DNA of 64,000 nucleotides from Pontibacter actiniarum (GTDB lineage: Bacteria; Bacteroidota; Bacteroidia; Cytophagales; Hymenobacteraceae), in the NCBI RefSeq assembly GCF_003585765.1, contig NZ_CP021235.1:3534001-3598000 (forward strand), in the 5' to 3' direction. Shown here piece by piece: positions 42,423 through 50,447 of the stretch. Each line of letters begins with the position of its first letter. Positions within the stretch are counted from its first letter, which is position 1. The position numbers were made by a program, and so were the translations under genes. A model generated the notes under the pieces. The model searched no databases and had not been told where the DNA came from. It saw only the letters and a list, made by a program, of their open reading frames with translations.

Positions 42423-43451
42423 ATGGTAAACACAATCACAATAGAAGAGTTTATGCAGAAGGCGGCACAGCTGCCTGTGCTGGATGTGCGTGCACCTAAA
42501 GAGTATGAGGTGGGGCATATTCCGGCGGCGCATTCTTTTCCTATTTTTGATGATAAACAACGTGCCGTAATAGGCACCGCCTATAAACAACAGGGACACG
42601 ACCCAGCCGTCTTGATCGGCTTAGATTCCTTTGGCCCACGCATGTCTGGCTTTGTGAAGGAGGCAACGAAGCTGGCAAAAGATAAAGAGCTGCTGGTGCA
42701 TTGCTGGCGCGGCGGCATGCGCAGCGGCGCAATGGCCTGGCTCCTCGACTTCTCCGGCTTTAAAGTGCACTTGCTGAAAGGGGGCTACAAAGCTTACCGC
42801 CACCTGATGCACGCGCAGTTTGAGAAGCCCCGCAAGCTCGTTATACTTGGCGGACTCACCGGCACAGGCAAAACAGATATACTGCCACACTTACAGCAAC
42901 TCGGTCAGCAAAGTATAGATCTTGAAGGACTGGCAAACCATAAGGGTTCTGCTTTTGGAAGTATAGACATGCCGCCACAGCCCAGCACAGAGCATTTTGA
43001 AAACCTGCTGGGCATGCAGTTGTTGCAACTAAGCGAGCAGCAGGCGCTGTGGCTGGAGGACGAGAGCAAAACCATTGGCCGCGTCGTGATGCCTAAACCA
43101 CTGCACGACCAGATGCAGGCAGCTCCTACCATTGTGTTGCAGGTGCCGCACAAGCTGCGGGTGCAAAAGCTAGCGCAGGAATACTGCCATACGAATGAAG
43201 CCATACTGGCCGCCTCCATACTTAAAATAAAGAAACGCCTGGGCGGGTTAGCCACTAAAGAGGCACTGGCAGCCATTGCCGAAGGTGATATGGAGAAGAT
43301 GGTGGAGATTGCCCTTGTATACTATGACAAGGCCTACAACTTCGACCTGGCTAAGCGCCAGCACCTGATTCCGCTGGAGCTACAAAGTATAAACCCTGAA
43401 GAAAACGCTGCGCAAGTGCTGCAGCTGGCTCAAAAACATAAGCTACTTTAA
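42423..43451 (+). CDS. mnmH: tRNA 2-selenouridine synthase
   Basis: Replaces the 2-thio group of wobble uridine in some tRNAs by selenium, via a geranylated intermediate. The N-terminal rhodanese domain has the active-site Cys94 in [17 protein letters not shown]; the C-terminal part has a P-loop [11 protein letters not shown] (143-151). The 342-residue length is normal. It is followed after one base by selD, which supplies its selenophosphate. The gene has several AAGTATA words (for example at 42908, 42957 and 43386). Confidence 0.96.
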   Translation: MVNTITIEEFMQKAAQLPVLDVRAPKEYEVGHIPAAHSFPIFDDKQRAVIGTAYKQQGHDPAVLIGLDSFGPRMSGFVKEATKLAKDKELLVHCWRGGMRSGAMAWLLDFSGFKVHLLKGGYKAYRHLMHAQFEKPRKLVILGGLTGTGKTDILPHLQQLGQQSIDLEGLANHKGSAFGSIDMPPQPSTEHFENLLGMQLLQLSEQQALWLEDESKTIGRVVMPKPLHDQMQAAPTIVLQVPHKLRVQKLAQEYCHTNEAILAASILKIKKRLGGLATKEALAAIAEGDMEKMVEIALVYYDKAYNFDLAKRQHLIPLELQSINPEENAAQVLQLAQKHKLL

Positions 43452-43452
43452 C

Positions 43453-44505
43453 ATGGAAGATACATCCACTGAAAACATACGATTAACCCAGTACAGCCAC
43501 GGCGCTGGCTGCGGCTGTAAAATATCCCCGAAAGTGCTTGATGCCATCCTGCACTCCGACATCAGCTATCCGGAAGAGAAAAACCTGCTGGTAGGCAACA
43601 GCTCCCGCGACGATGCTGCTGTGTATGACATAGGCAACGGCCGTGCCGTGATCAGTACCACCGATTTTTTTATGCCGATTGTAGATGATGCCTACGACTT
43701 TGGCCGCATTGCCTCTGCCAACGCTATCTCGGATGTATACGCCATGGGCGGCACACCTATGATGGCCATAGCCGTACTGGGCTGGCCAATCGATAAACTG
43801 GCTCCTGAAGTGGCGAAGCGTGTGATAGAAGGCAGCCGCAGTATTTGCCATGAAGCAGGTATTCCGTTGGCCGGTGGCCATAGTATAGACAGCCCGGAGC
43901 CTATTTTTGGCTTGGCTGTGACAGGAATGGTAGACATTAAAAACCTAAAGCAAAACAATACCGCCACCGCTGGCTGCGAGTTATACTTAACCAAACCGCT
44001 GGGTGTAGGCATACTGAGTACCTCTCAGAAAAAAGCCATACTTAAGCCGGAGCACGAGCAGCTGGCACCGCAGCAAATGATGCAACTCAACAAGATTGGT
44101 GCAGAGCTAGGGCAACTGCCACAGGTAAAAGCCATGACCGACGTAACTGGTTTCGGTTTGATGGGCCACCTTTCAGAAATGTGTGAGGGCAGCAATTTAA
44201 CAGCAGAAATATACTTCGATAAAGTACCGGTTATACCTGAAGCACTGGAATACCTGGCGCAAAAAGCCATACCCGGCGGCACACTCCGCAACTTCGACAG
44301 CTACGGCCATAAGTTAGCCGATCTCACCCCAGACCAAAAACACCTGCTCTGCGATCCGCAAACAAGCGGCGGCCTCTTAGTAGCCGTTGACCCGGTAGGT
44401 CGGGATGAGGTACTGGAGATTTTCCGTAAGTATAACTTACAGCTGGAGCCGCTAGGCGTGCTGAAGGAGCGGCAGGGTGAAGAGAAATTAATCCGAGTGA
44501 TTTAG
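43453..44505 (+). CDS. selD: Selenide, water dikinase
   Basis: Makes selenophosphate from selenide and ATP. The catalytic pair lies in SHGAGCGCK (Cys20, Lys23), matching the E. coli C17/K20 arrangement, so it is a Cys-type enzyme and needs no selenocysteine. Later parts such as [24 protein letters not shown] and [12 protein letters not shown] are typical. In an operon with mnmH; no selA or selB is in the window, so here selenium probably serves tRNA modification. Confidence 0.97.
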   Translation: MEDTSTENIRLTQYSHGAGCGCKISPKVLDAILHSDISYPEEKNLLVGNSSRDDAAVYDIGNGRAVISTTDFFMPIVDDAYDFGRIASANAISDVYAMGGTPMMAIAVLGWPIDKLAPEVAKRVIEGSRSICHEAGIPLAGGHSIDSPEPIFGLAVTGMVDIKNLKQNNTATAGCELYLTKPLGVGILSTSQKKAILKPEHEQLAPQQMMQLNKIGAELGQLPQVKAMTDVTGFGLMGHLSEMCEGSNLTAEIYFDKVPVIPEALEYLAQKAIPGGTLRNFDSYGHKLADLTPDQKHLLCDPQTSGGLLVAVDPVGRDEVLEIFRKYNLQLEPLGVLKERQGEEKLIRVI

Positions 44506-44559
44506 ACTTCCGTAAGCCTAACCAAACAACTGTTACTTGATAATTGATTCTTGGAATAA

Positions 44560-45330
44560 ATGAAACTACACTATAAAGAAATGGGCCACGGCCAGCCGCT
44601 GCTGATACTGCACGGCCTGTTTGGCACATTAGATAACTGGGCAACTTTAGCGAAGCGTTTGGCTGAGCATTACAACGTATTTCTGGTAGACCTGCGCAAC
44701 CACGGCCGCTCACCTCACGCTGATGAGCATAACTATGACCTAATGGCTGCCGATGTGCTGGAGTTGGTGGATGACCTAAAAATTCCGACGCCCGTAATTA
44801 TGGGCCACTCGATGGGCGGCAAAGTGGCGATGAATTACGCGCTGAATTACCCAACGCGCCTTACAAAGCTGATCGTGGTAGACATTGCCCCCAAAGCATA
44901 CCCACCGCACCACGATGACATTATTGAAGCCTTGCAATCAGTAGACCTTAGCACTACCACCAGCCGTAGCGACATAGATGACCAGTTAGCCAAAACCATC
45001 AAAGAGCCGGATGTACGCTTATTCCTGATGAAGAACATCTACCGCAAGGAAGACAACACCTTCGGCTGGCGCATGAATCTTGATGCCATAGACAAGAATT
45101 ACGAGAATATAGCCGCTGCCATTACAGCAGAGGTGCCGTTTAAGAAGCACGCGCTCTTTATAAAAGGGGGCAAGTCCAGGTATATCAAGCAGGAAGATAT
45201 TTACGATAACATTGAGCGCCTGTTCTCGCTGGTGGAGGTAGAAACCATCCCGAATGCGGGGCACTGGGTACACGCCGAGGCTCCGGATGAAGTATACGAC
45301 CTTGTTACCAGATTTATTGACGCCGATTAG
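44560..45330 (+). CDS. Alpha/beta-hydrolase, YbfF-type esterase
   Basis: 256 residues with the features LLILHGLFGTLDNW, VDLRNHGRSPH, the nucleophile elbow IMGHSMGGKVAMN and the terminal PNAGHWVHAEAP with the catalytic His. These match the small cytoplasmic esterases related to E. coli YbfF (acyl-CoA or short-ester hydrolysis). It begins 54 nt after selD, in the same direction, and may be read from the same transcript. The natural substrate is unknown. Confidence 0.92.
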   Translation: MKLHYKEMGHGQPLLILHGLFGTLDNWATLAKRLAEHYNVFLVDLRNHGRSPHADEHNYDLMAADVLELVDDLKIPTPVIMGHSMGGKVAMNYALNYPTRLTKLIVVDIAPKAYPPHHDDIIEALQSVDLSTTTSRSDIDDQLAKTIKEPDVRLFLMKNIYRKEDNTFGWRMNLDAIDKNYENIAAAITAEVPFKKHALFIKGGKSRYIKQEDIYDNIERLFSLVEVETIPNAGHWVHAEAPDEVYDLVTRFIDAD

Positions 45331-45338
45331 TTACCTGG

Positions 45339-45500
45339 ATCAGGATTTTTAGGATGAGAAGGATGCATTGTCTGAATCAGGATTTACTGGATTTGTAGAT
45401 AAACAGGATGAGCTTCTAAAGTATAGAATGATTTGTACATCAGAGCAGATTGTTTTATAAATCCTGTACATCCTTCCCCATCCTGAAAATCCTGATTCAG
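45339..45500. repeat. MITE- or REP-like inverted repeat
   Basis: A left arm ATCAGGATTTTTAGGATG (45339 onward, to 45365) and the reverse complement of 45469-45496 agree over 27-28 bp with two substitutions and one indel. A second inverted pair CTGAATCAGGATTT lies at 45372-45385 and 45486-45500. The motif CAGGAT recurs several times. It fills most of the gap between two genes and lacks a transposase. Confidence 0.6.
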
Positions 45501-45511
45501 ATAAATAGCTT

Positions 45512-45519
45512 TACCTTTG
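45512..45519 (+). promoter_or_regulatory. Candidate -7 box for the RsmI-like gene, implying an almost leaderless mRNA
   Basis: TACCTTTG is an exact TAnnTTTG match, and the ATG follows after four bases (CTTT), the same arrangement as at mazG. Confidence 0.5.
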
Positions 45520-45523
45520 CTTT

Positions 45524-46240
45524 ATGAAACAGACCGGCACCTTATACCTCATCCCAACCATACTTGCAGAAGACACGCAGGACCAAATTATCTCGCCACA
45601 GGTGAAAGATACCGTGCGCAACCTCACATACTTTATTGTGGAGAACCTGCGTACCGCACGCCGCTACGTCAAAAGCATTTGCCCGGAACTGGTCATTGAG
45701 CAGCTTACTTTTGTGCAGATTGATAAAGATGCTACGCCGGCACAAGTACAGGCTTCACTGAAGCCGCTGCTGGAACAAGGGTTGGATGCAGGCATCATCT
45801 CAGAGGCAGGCTGCCCCGGTGTAGCCGACCCCGGTGCTGAAGTGGTAAAGTATGCGCACCAGAAAAGTATAAAAGTAGTACCTTTTGCAGGCCCCTCAGC
45901 TATACTTCTTAGCCTGATGGCCAGTGGCTTTAGCGGTCAGCAATTCTGTTTCCACGGTTACCTGCCCATCGAGAAACGCGACAGGCTGCAGGCGCTGCGC
46001 CAACTGGAGAAGGAAATGCAGCAGCGTAACCAGACCCAAATCTTCATGGAAACGCCTTACCGCAACAACAAGCTGCTCGAAGACCTCCTCACAACCCTCC
46101 ACCCCGACACCAAACTCTGTATAGCGGCCAACATCACCTCACCTGAACACGAGTTTATCCAGACCAAAAGCATCAGCCAGTGGAAGGGAAAGCTACCGGA
46201 TATACATAAGCAACCGGCGGTTTTTTTGATTTATAGGTAA
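45524..46240 (+). CDS. RsmI-like SAM-dependent methyltransferase (tetrapyrrole methylase fold)
   Basis: 238 residues related to 16S rRNA cytidine-1402 2'-O-methyltransferase. The N-terminus GTLYLIPTILAED and the signature ISEAGCPGVADPGAEVV agree with the RsmI SAM-binding loops, as do PFAGPSAILLSLMASG and FMETPYRNNKLLEDLL. It is shorter than RsmI (about 285) and lacks its C-terminal part, so it may be the paralogue commonly found in Bacteroidota, whose substrate is uncertain. It converges on the DUF4249 array with only 3 bp between the stop codons. Confidence 0.85.
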   Translation: MKQTGTLYLIPTILAEDTQDQIISPQVKDTVRNLTYFIVENLRTARRYVKSICPELVIEQLTFVQIDKDATPAQVQASLKPLLEQGLDAGIISEAGCPGVADPGAEVVKYAHQKSIKVVPFAGPSAILLSLMASGFSGQQFCFHGYLPIEKRDRLQALRQLEKEMQQRNQTQIFMETPYRNNKLLEDLLTTLHPDTKLCIAANITSPEHEFIQTKSISQWKGKLPDIHKQPAVFLIYR

Positions 46241-46243
46241 CCT

Positions 46244-47275
46244 TTACCAATCCTCCGGTATCTCAGCACTAGCACCTGGAAGCGTACAACAGTCATCTGG
46301 ATAGATAAAGTCTGGGACTGGATAAGCTATATCCTCCAGAAGGAATACGATTTCTTCCACACTGACAGCAGACACGTCAAAGAAGCCTATCACCTGCTCA
46401 TCTTCATCGTTTACATTGAACATATTCCCTTTTAATTCAGCAGGGGGCGGGTCGAACACCGTGCCAGTAGTTTCTTTCTGCTGCTCCATAATTCGAAAGA
46501 ACTCATAGGCCTGCTCTGTAATAGCATGCTGATACACCCTTAGCTTATATTTTTTTGTTATATATCTCTCAAACGGGATAAAGAGTATTTCCTGATTGCC
46601 CCTCTTTTGCCCGTTCGCCAGGCGGTCGCTGAGGACTTTAAACCTGTCTGGTCTTTCTGAGATGATGCATCGGGTGCAGCAGTTTTTTGGTGCAGGCCGG
46701 CCAAGGCTGTCAACAAAGTCGCGCGGCTCTGTTTCTACTTCGTAGATGCTCTCAAACGTCCACCGAAGGAAGTTCTTTACATCAGCCGGGTCTTGATAAT
46801 CTACCAGAACTTTATAGCCAGGCAGAACTTTACGCTCCTTATACCTTGGAAAAGAAAATACCTGCTCGTCTACCTCAGCATGTATGGAGTCTATAGGCAC
46901 TGGCCCCTTTAGTGTAACAGGATTAGATTTGTATACTCTGCCCCCTACCTCGATGTGCAACGTGTAAGTATGACCCACCACCCCGGCCGCCTCCAGCGGT
47001 TGCACCGGGAAGTAGTTGCCGTCGTCGCCGTCGTTGGCGAAGCGGTAGCGCTCCCCCTCGGCGCTGGTCACTTACACCTCCGCGTCCAGCACAAACTGGG
47101 TGTAGGGGTCGGCGTAGGGCCGGGAGTAGCTCAGGCGCACGTAGTTCTGCTCCGGAGCATTGGTGAAGCTGCCCTCCACCACCAGGTGCTCCCCCTGCTC
47201 GCTGCTCCTGAAGTCCAAAGGGTCGATGCAACTGACCAACAAGACCAGCGCAAGTATAAAAAAGCTTATTTTCAT
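46244..47275 (-). pseudogene. DUF4249 lipoprotein, copy 1, broken by a nonsense codon
   Basis: Same reading frame and length (343 sense codons) as the next copy, but codon 68 is TAA (47074-47072) where copies 2 and 3 have TAC (Tyr): a single G-to-T change at 47072 on the plus strand. The rest of the frame is intact, so the lesion is recent, or the base is a sequencing error. The lipobox is VSC-like (LVSCIDPLDF), and the C-terminal half (with CCTRC) differs clearly from the other copies. It is the most distal gene of the array, so loss would not affect other genes. Confidence 0.8.
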
Positions 47276-47304
47276 GGGGCTCGGGGTGTAATTAATAACT
47301 GAGA

Positions 47305-48339
47305 CTACCAGTCCTTCGGTATTTCAGTAGTAGCGCCCGGAAGTGCACGGCAGTCGTCTGGCCAGCGAAACTCCGGCACAGGGTAGTCTATCTCTTCCGA
47401 AAGGATAGTTATCTCCTGCTTACTAACCGTGGAGGCGTCAAAGTAGCCGACCACCTGCTCGTCTTCATCGTTTACGTTATACACGTTTCCATGCACTTCG
47501 GCAGGCGGCGGATCAAACACGGTGCCAGTGGCTTCCTTCTGTTGCTCCATAATCCGAAAGAACTCGTAGGCCTCCTCTGTAATAGTATGCTGGTACACCG
47601 TGAGCTTATGCTTTTTGCTCAGGTACCTGTAGAAAGGGATAAAAAGTACCTCTTGGTTAATTACCTGCTGGCCATTTGTTAAGCGGTCTGTAACTACTTT
47701 AAACTTATTTAGCCGCTCTGTTAAGAAGCAGCGCGCACAGCAGTCTTTCGGCTTGGGTAGGCCGGTAAGGCTGTCAAGGTAATCACGAGGTTGTGTGGAC
47801 ACTTCGTATTGGCTGGAGAACGTCCAGCGGAGGAAGTTCTTCTCGTCGGCCGGGTCCTGGTAACCTACCTGCACGCTGTAGCCAGGCCACACCTTCCGCT
47901 CTTTGTAGCCCGGGAAGGAGTAGACCTGCTCATCCACCTCAAAACGCACCGAGTCGATGGGCACCGGCTTTTTCAGCGTGATGGGGCTAGACTCATAGGC
48001 TTTACCGTTCACCTCGATGTGCAGCGTGTAAGTATGGCCCACCACCCCGGCCGCCTCCAGCGGTTGCACCGGGAAGTAGTTGCCGTCGTCGCCGTCGTTG
48101 GCGAAGCGGTAGCGCTCCCCCTCGGCGCTGGTCACGTACACCTCCGCGTCCAGCACAAACTGGGTGTAGGGGTCGGCGTAGGGTTTGGAGTAGCTCAGGC
48201 GCACGTAGTTTAGGCTCGGATCATTGGTGAAGCTGCCCTCCACCACCAGGTGCTCCCCCTGCTCACTGCTCCTGAAGTCCAAAGGGTCGATGCAGCTGAC
48301 CATCAATAAAAGCACAAGCATATAAAAGCCGGATTTCAT
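47305..48339 (-). CDS. DUF4249 lipoprotein, copy 2
   Basis: 344 residues: lipoprotein signal MKSGFYMLVLLLMVSC, then IDPLDFRSSEQGEHLVVEGS, the usual DUF4249 beginning. The middle holds SVQVGYQDPADEKNFLRWTF and a cysteine cluster CCARC; the end contains GNVYNVNDEDEQVVGYFD. DUF4249 proteins are outer-membrane-attached partners of TonB-dependent receptors and may help bind ligand; their function is not established. The first about 180 codons are almost identical to copy 3, while the rest differs, which suggests gene conversion. Confidence 0.85.
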   Translation of the reverse strand: MKSGFYMLVLLLMVSCIDPLDFRSSEQGEHLVVEGSFTNDPSLNYVRLSYSKPYADPYTQFVLDAEVYVTSAEGERYRFANDGDDGNYFPVQPLEAAGVVGHTYTLHIEVNGKAYESSPITLKKPVPIDSVRFEVDEQVYSFPGYKERKVWPGYSVQVGYQDPADEKNFLRWTFSSQYEVSTQPRDYLDSLTGLPKPKDCCARCFLTERLNKFKVVTDRLTNGQQVINQEVLFIPFYRYLSKKHKLTVYQHTITEEAYEFFRIMEQQKEATGTVFDPPPAEVHGNVYNVNDEDEQVVGYFDASTVSKQEITILSEEIDYPVPEFRWPDDCRALPGATTEIPKDW

Positions 48340-48368
48340 AAGCTTCAGGTGTAATGTTTATACTGGGA

Positions 48369-49385
48369 TCACCATCCCTCCGGTATTTCCGTGAAAGCAC
48401 CATCCATTTCCCGACAGTCGTTTGGCATTTCATACGGCATGAAAGGGTATTTAATATCTTCCTTCTTGATAACCACCTGCCTTTTGCTGACTCCTGACAC
48501 GTCAAAGAAGCCGATCACCTGCTCGTCCTCATCATTTACATTATACAGATTGCCCGTCACCTGGGCAGGCGGCGGGTCAAACACGGTGCCTGTCCCCTGC
48601 TTCTGCTCCTCCATGATGCGGAAGAACTCATACGCCTCCTCCGAAATAGCGTACTGGTAAATATCTAATTTATACTTAACTCCTAGGTACCTTTCAAAGG
48701 GGATGAAAAACACTTCCTGGTTTGTTACCTGTTGTCCATCTGTTAAGCGGTCGTCGACGGTATGGAATGGTCGAGGCACCTCATTGAAGAAACATCGCGA
48801 GCAGCAGTCTTTTGGTTCAGGCTGTGCGTTTCTAGGCTGCGTAGACACTTCGTATTGGCTGGAGAACGTCCAGCGGAGGAAATTCTTCTCGTCGGCCGGG
48901 TCCTGGTAACCTACCTGCACGCTGTAGCCAGGCCACACCTTCCGCTCTTTGTAGCCCGGGAAGGAGTAGACCTGCTCATCCACCTCAAAACGCACCGAGT
49001 CGATGGGCACCGGCTTTTTCAGCGTGATGGGGCCAGACTCATAGGCTTTACCGTTCACCTCGATGTGCAGCGTGTAAGTATGGCCCACCACCCCGGCCGC
49101 CTCCAGCGGTTGCACCGGGAAGTAGTTGCCGTCGTCGCCGTCGTTGGCGAAGCGGTAGTGCTCTCCCTCGGCGCTGGTCACGTACACCTCCGCGTCCAGC
49201 ACAAACTGGGTGTAGGGGTCGGCGTAGGGCCGGGAGTAGCTCAGGCGCACGTAGTTCTGCTCCGGATCATTGGTGAAGCTGCCCTCCACCACCAGGTGCT
49301 CCCCCTGCTCACTGCTCCTGAAGTCCAAAGGGTCGATGCAGCTCGTAAAGAGAAGCAGCACAAGTACAAGTATGTTCTTTGGCAT
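48369..49385 (-). CDS. DUF4249 lipoprotein, copy 3
   Basis: 338 residues; signal MPKNILVLVLLLFTSC with lipobox FTSC, then the family N-terminus shared with copy 2 (SSEQGEHLVVEGSFTNDPEQ). Almost the whole stretch 48848-49340 is the same as copy 2, whereas the C-terminal half (CCSRCFFNEVPRPF, DLYQYAISE-like part, PFMPYEMPNDCREMD) is different. It is followed by copy 2 with a 29-nt gap. Likely attached to the outer membrane next to the receptor encoded upstream; ligand unknown. Confidence 0.85.
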   Translation of the reverse strand: MPKNILVLVLLLFTSCIDPLDFRSSEQGEHLVVEGSFTNDPEQNYVRLSYSRPYADPYTQFVLDAEVYVTSAEGEHYRFANDGDDGNYFPVQPLEAAGVVGHTYTLHIEVNGKAYESGPITLKKPVPIDSVRFEVDEQVYSFPGYKERKVWPGYSVQVGYQDPADEKNFLRWTFSSQYEVSTQPRNAQPEPKDCCSRCFFNEVPRPFHTVDDRLTDGQQVTNQEVFFIPFERYLGVKYKLDIYQYAISEEAYEFFRIMEEQKQGTGTVFDPPPAQVTGNLYNVNDEDEQVIGFFDVSGVSKRQVVIKKEDIKYPFMPYEMPNDCREMDGAFTEIPEGW

Positions 49386-49409
49386 AAGCTGACGTCTAAT
49401 AAAAACAAA

Positions 49410-50444
49410 TTACCAATCAGCAGGCTTTTCGGTAGTGGCACCCGGGAGCGTGCGGCAGTCATCAGCATAATGGTAGTAAGGCACCGGATAGTCTATGTCC
49501 TTCCGCAGAATGGTAATCTGCTTTTTGCTGACTCCTGACACGTCGAAGAAGCCGATCACCTGCTCGTCCTCATCATTTACATTATACAGGTTGCCCTGCA
49601 CTTGGGCAGGCGGCGGGTCAAACACGGTGCCGGTGCTCTGCTTCTGCTCCTCCATGATGCGAAAGAATTCATACGCCTCCTCTGTGAGTGAATGCTGGTA
49701 CACCGTAAGCTTGTGCTTCATATCCAGATACCGCTCAAAAGGTATAAAAAGCACCTCCTGGTTAATCACCTGCTGCCCATCCGTGAGTCTGTCATTCGTT
49801 ACTTTAAAATTTGCCAGGCTTTCCGTTACATAGCACTGTACACAGCACGATTTAGGCTGCTTTTCGCCACTAGGCGTTATATAATCTTGCGGCTGAGTGC
49901 GTACCTGGTAAAGGCTTAAGAAAGTCCATCGAAGGTAATTTTTATCCCCTGCTGGATCGTGGTAATCTACCAAGAACCTGTACCCAGGTCGTATTTCCTC
50001 CTTTAGGTAGCCAGGGAAAGGATACTCCCGCTCTTCCATCTCAAAATAAACGGTGTCTATAGGCACAGGCTGGTTTAACAAAGCAGGCTCAGACTGGTAG
50101 GTTCTCCCGTTCAGCTTGATAGTAAGGGTATAAGTGTGACCTACGGTGCCAAACGACTCCTCAGGCGCCCCCGGGTAATAGTAGCCACTTCCTTCCGCAT
50201 TATTAAAGTAATAACGCTCACGTTCGCTGCTGGTAACAAAGACCTCTGCATCATGCACAAAGCGGTTGTAGGGGTCATCATAGGGTTTGGAGTAGCTCAG
50301 GCGCACGTAGTTCAAACCTGGCTCATTCGTGAAACTGCCCTCCACCACCAGGTGCTCCCGCTGGTCCCCGCCCCGGAAGTCCAAAGGGTCGATGCAACTC
50401 GTAAAGAGAAGCAGCGCAAGCATGAATAACTTTCGAATCCGCAT
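49410..50444 (-). CDS. DUF4249 lipoprotein, copy 4 (receptor-proximal)
   Basis: 344 residues; signal MRIRKLFMLALLLFTSC then IDPLDFRGGDQREHLVVEGS. It is the most diverged in the N-terminal half (SSERERYYFNNAEGSGYYYP) yet shares the C-terminal pattern YNVNDEDEQVIGFFDVSGVS with copy 3. The cysteine cluster is CCVQC. It starts only 3 nt after the receptor stop codon, so it is the DUF4249 gene tied to the receptor, and probably the ancestral member of the array. Confidence 0.86.
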   Translation of the reverse strand: MRIRKLFMLALLLFTSCIDPLDFRGGDQREHLVVEGSFTNEPGLNYVRLSYSKPYDDPYNRFVHDAEVFVTSSERERYYFNNAEGSGYYYPGAPEESFGTVGHTYTLTIKLNGRTYQSEPALLNQPVPIDTVYFEMEEREYPFPGYLKEEIRPGYRFLVDYHDPAGDKNYLRWTFLSLYQVRTQPQDYITPSGEKQPKSCCVQCYVTESLANFKVTNDRLTDGQQVINQEVLFIPFERYLDMKHKLTVYQHSLTEEAYEFFRIMEEQKQSTGTVFDPPPAQVQGNLYNVNDEDEQVIGFFDVSGVSKKQITILRKDIDYPVPYYHYADDCRTLPGATTEKPADW

Positions 50445-50447
50445 GTA

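Noticed and set aside
47072..47275. A separate small lipoprotein gene of 67 residues before the DUF4249 fragment 46244-47071
   Set aside because: The two pieces are one frame interrupted by a single TAA that is TAC in the sister copies, so they are parts of one broken gene.
46244..50444. A repeat array such as CRISPR or satellite DNA
   Set aside because: The repeats are whole paralogous protein genes of about 1 kb with intact reading frames, not short spaced repeats.
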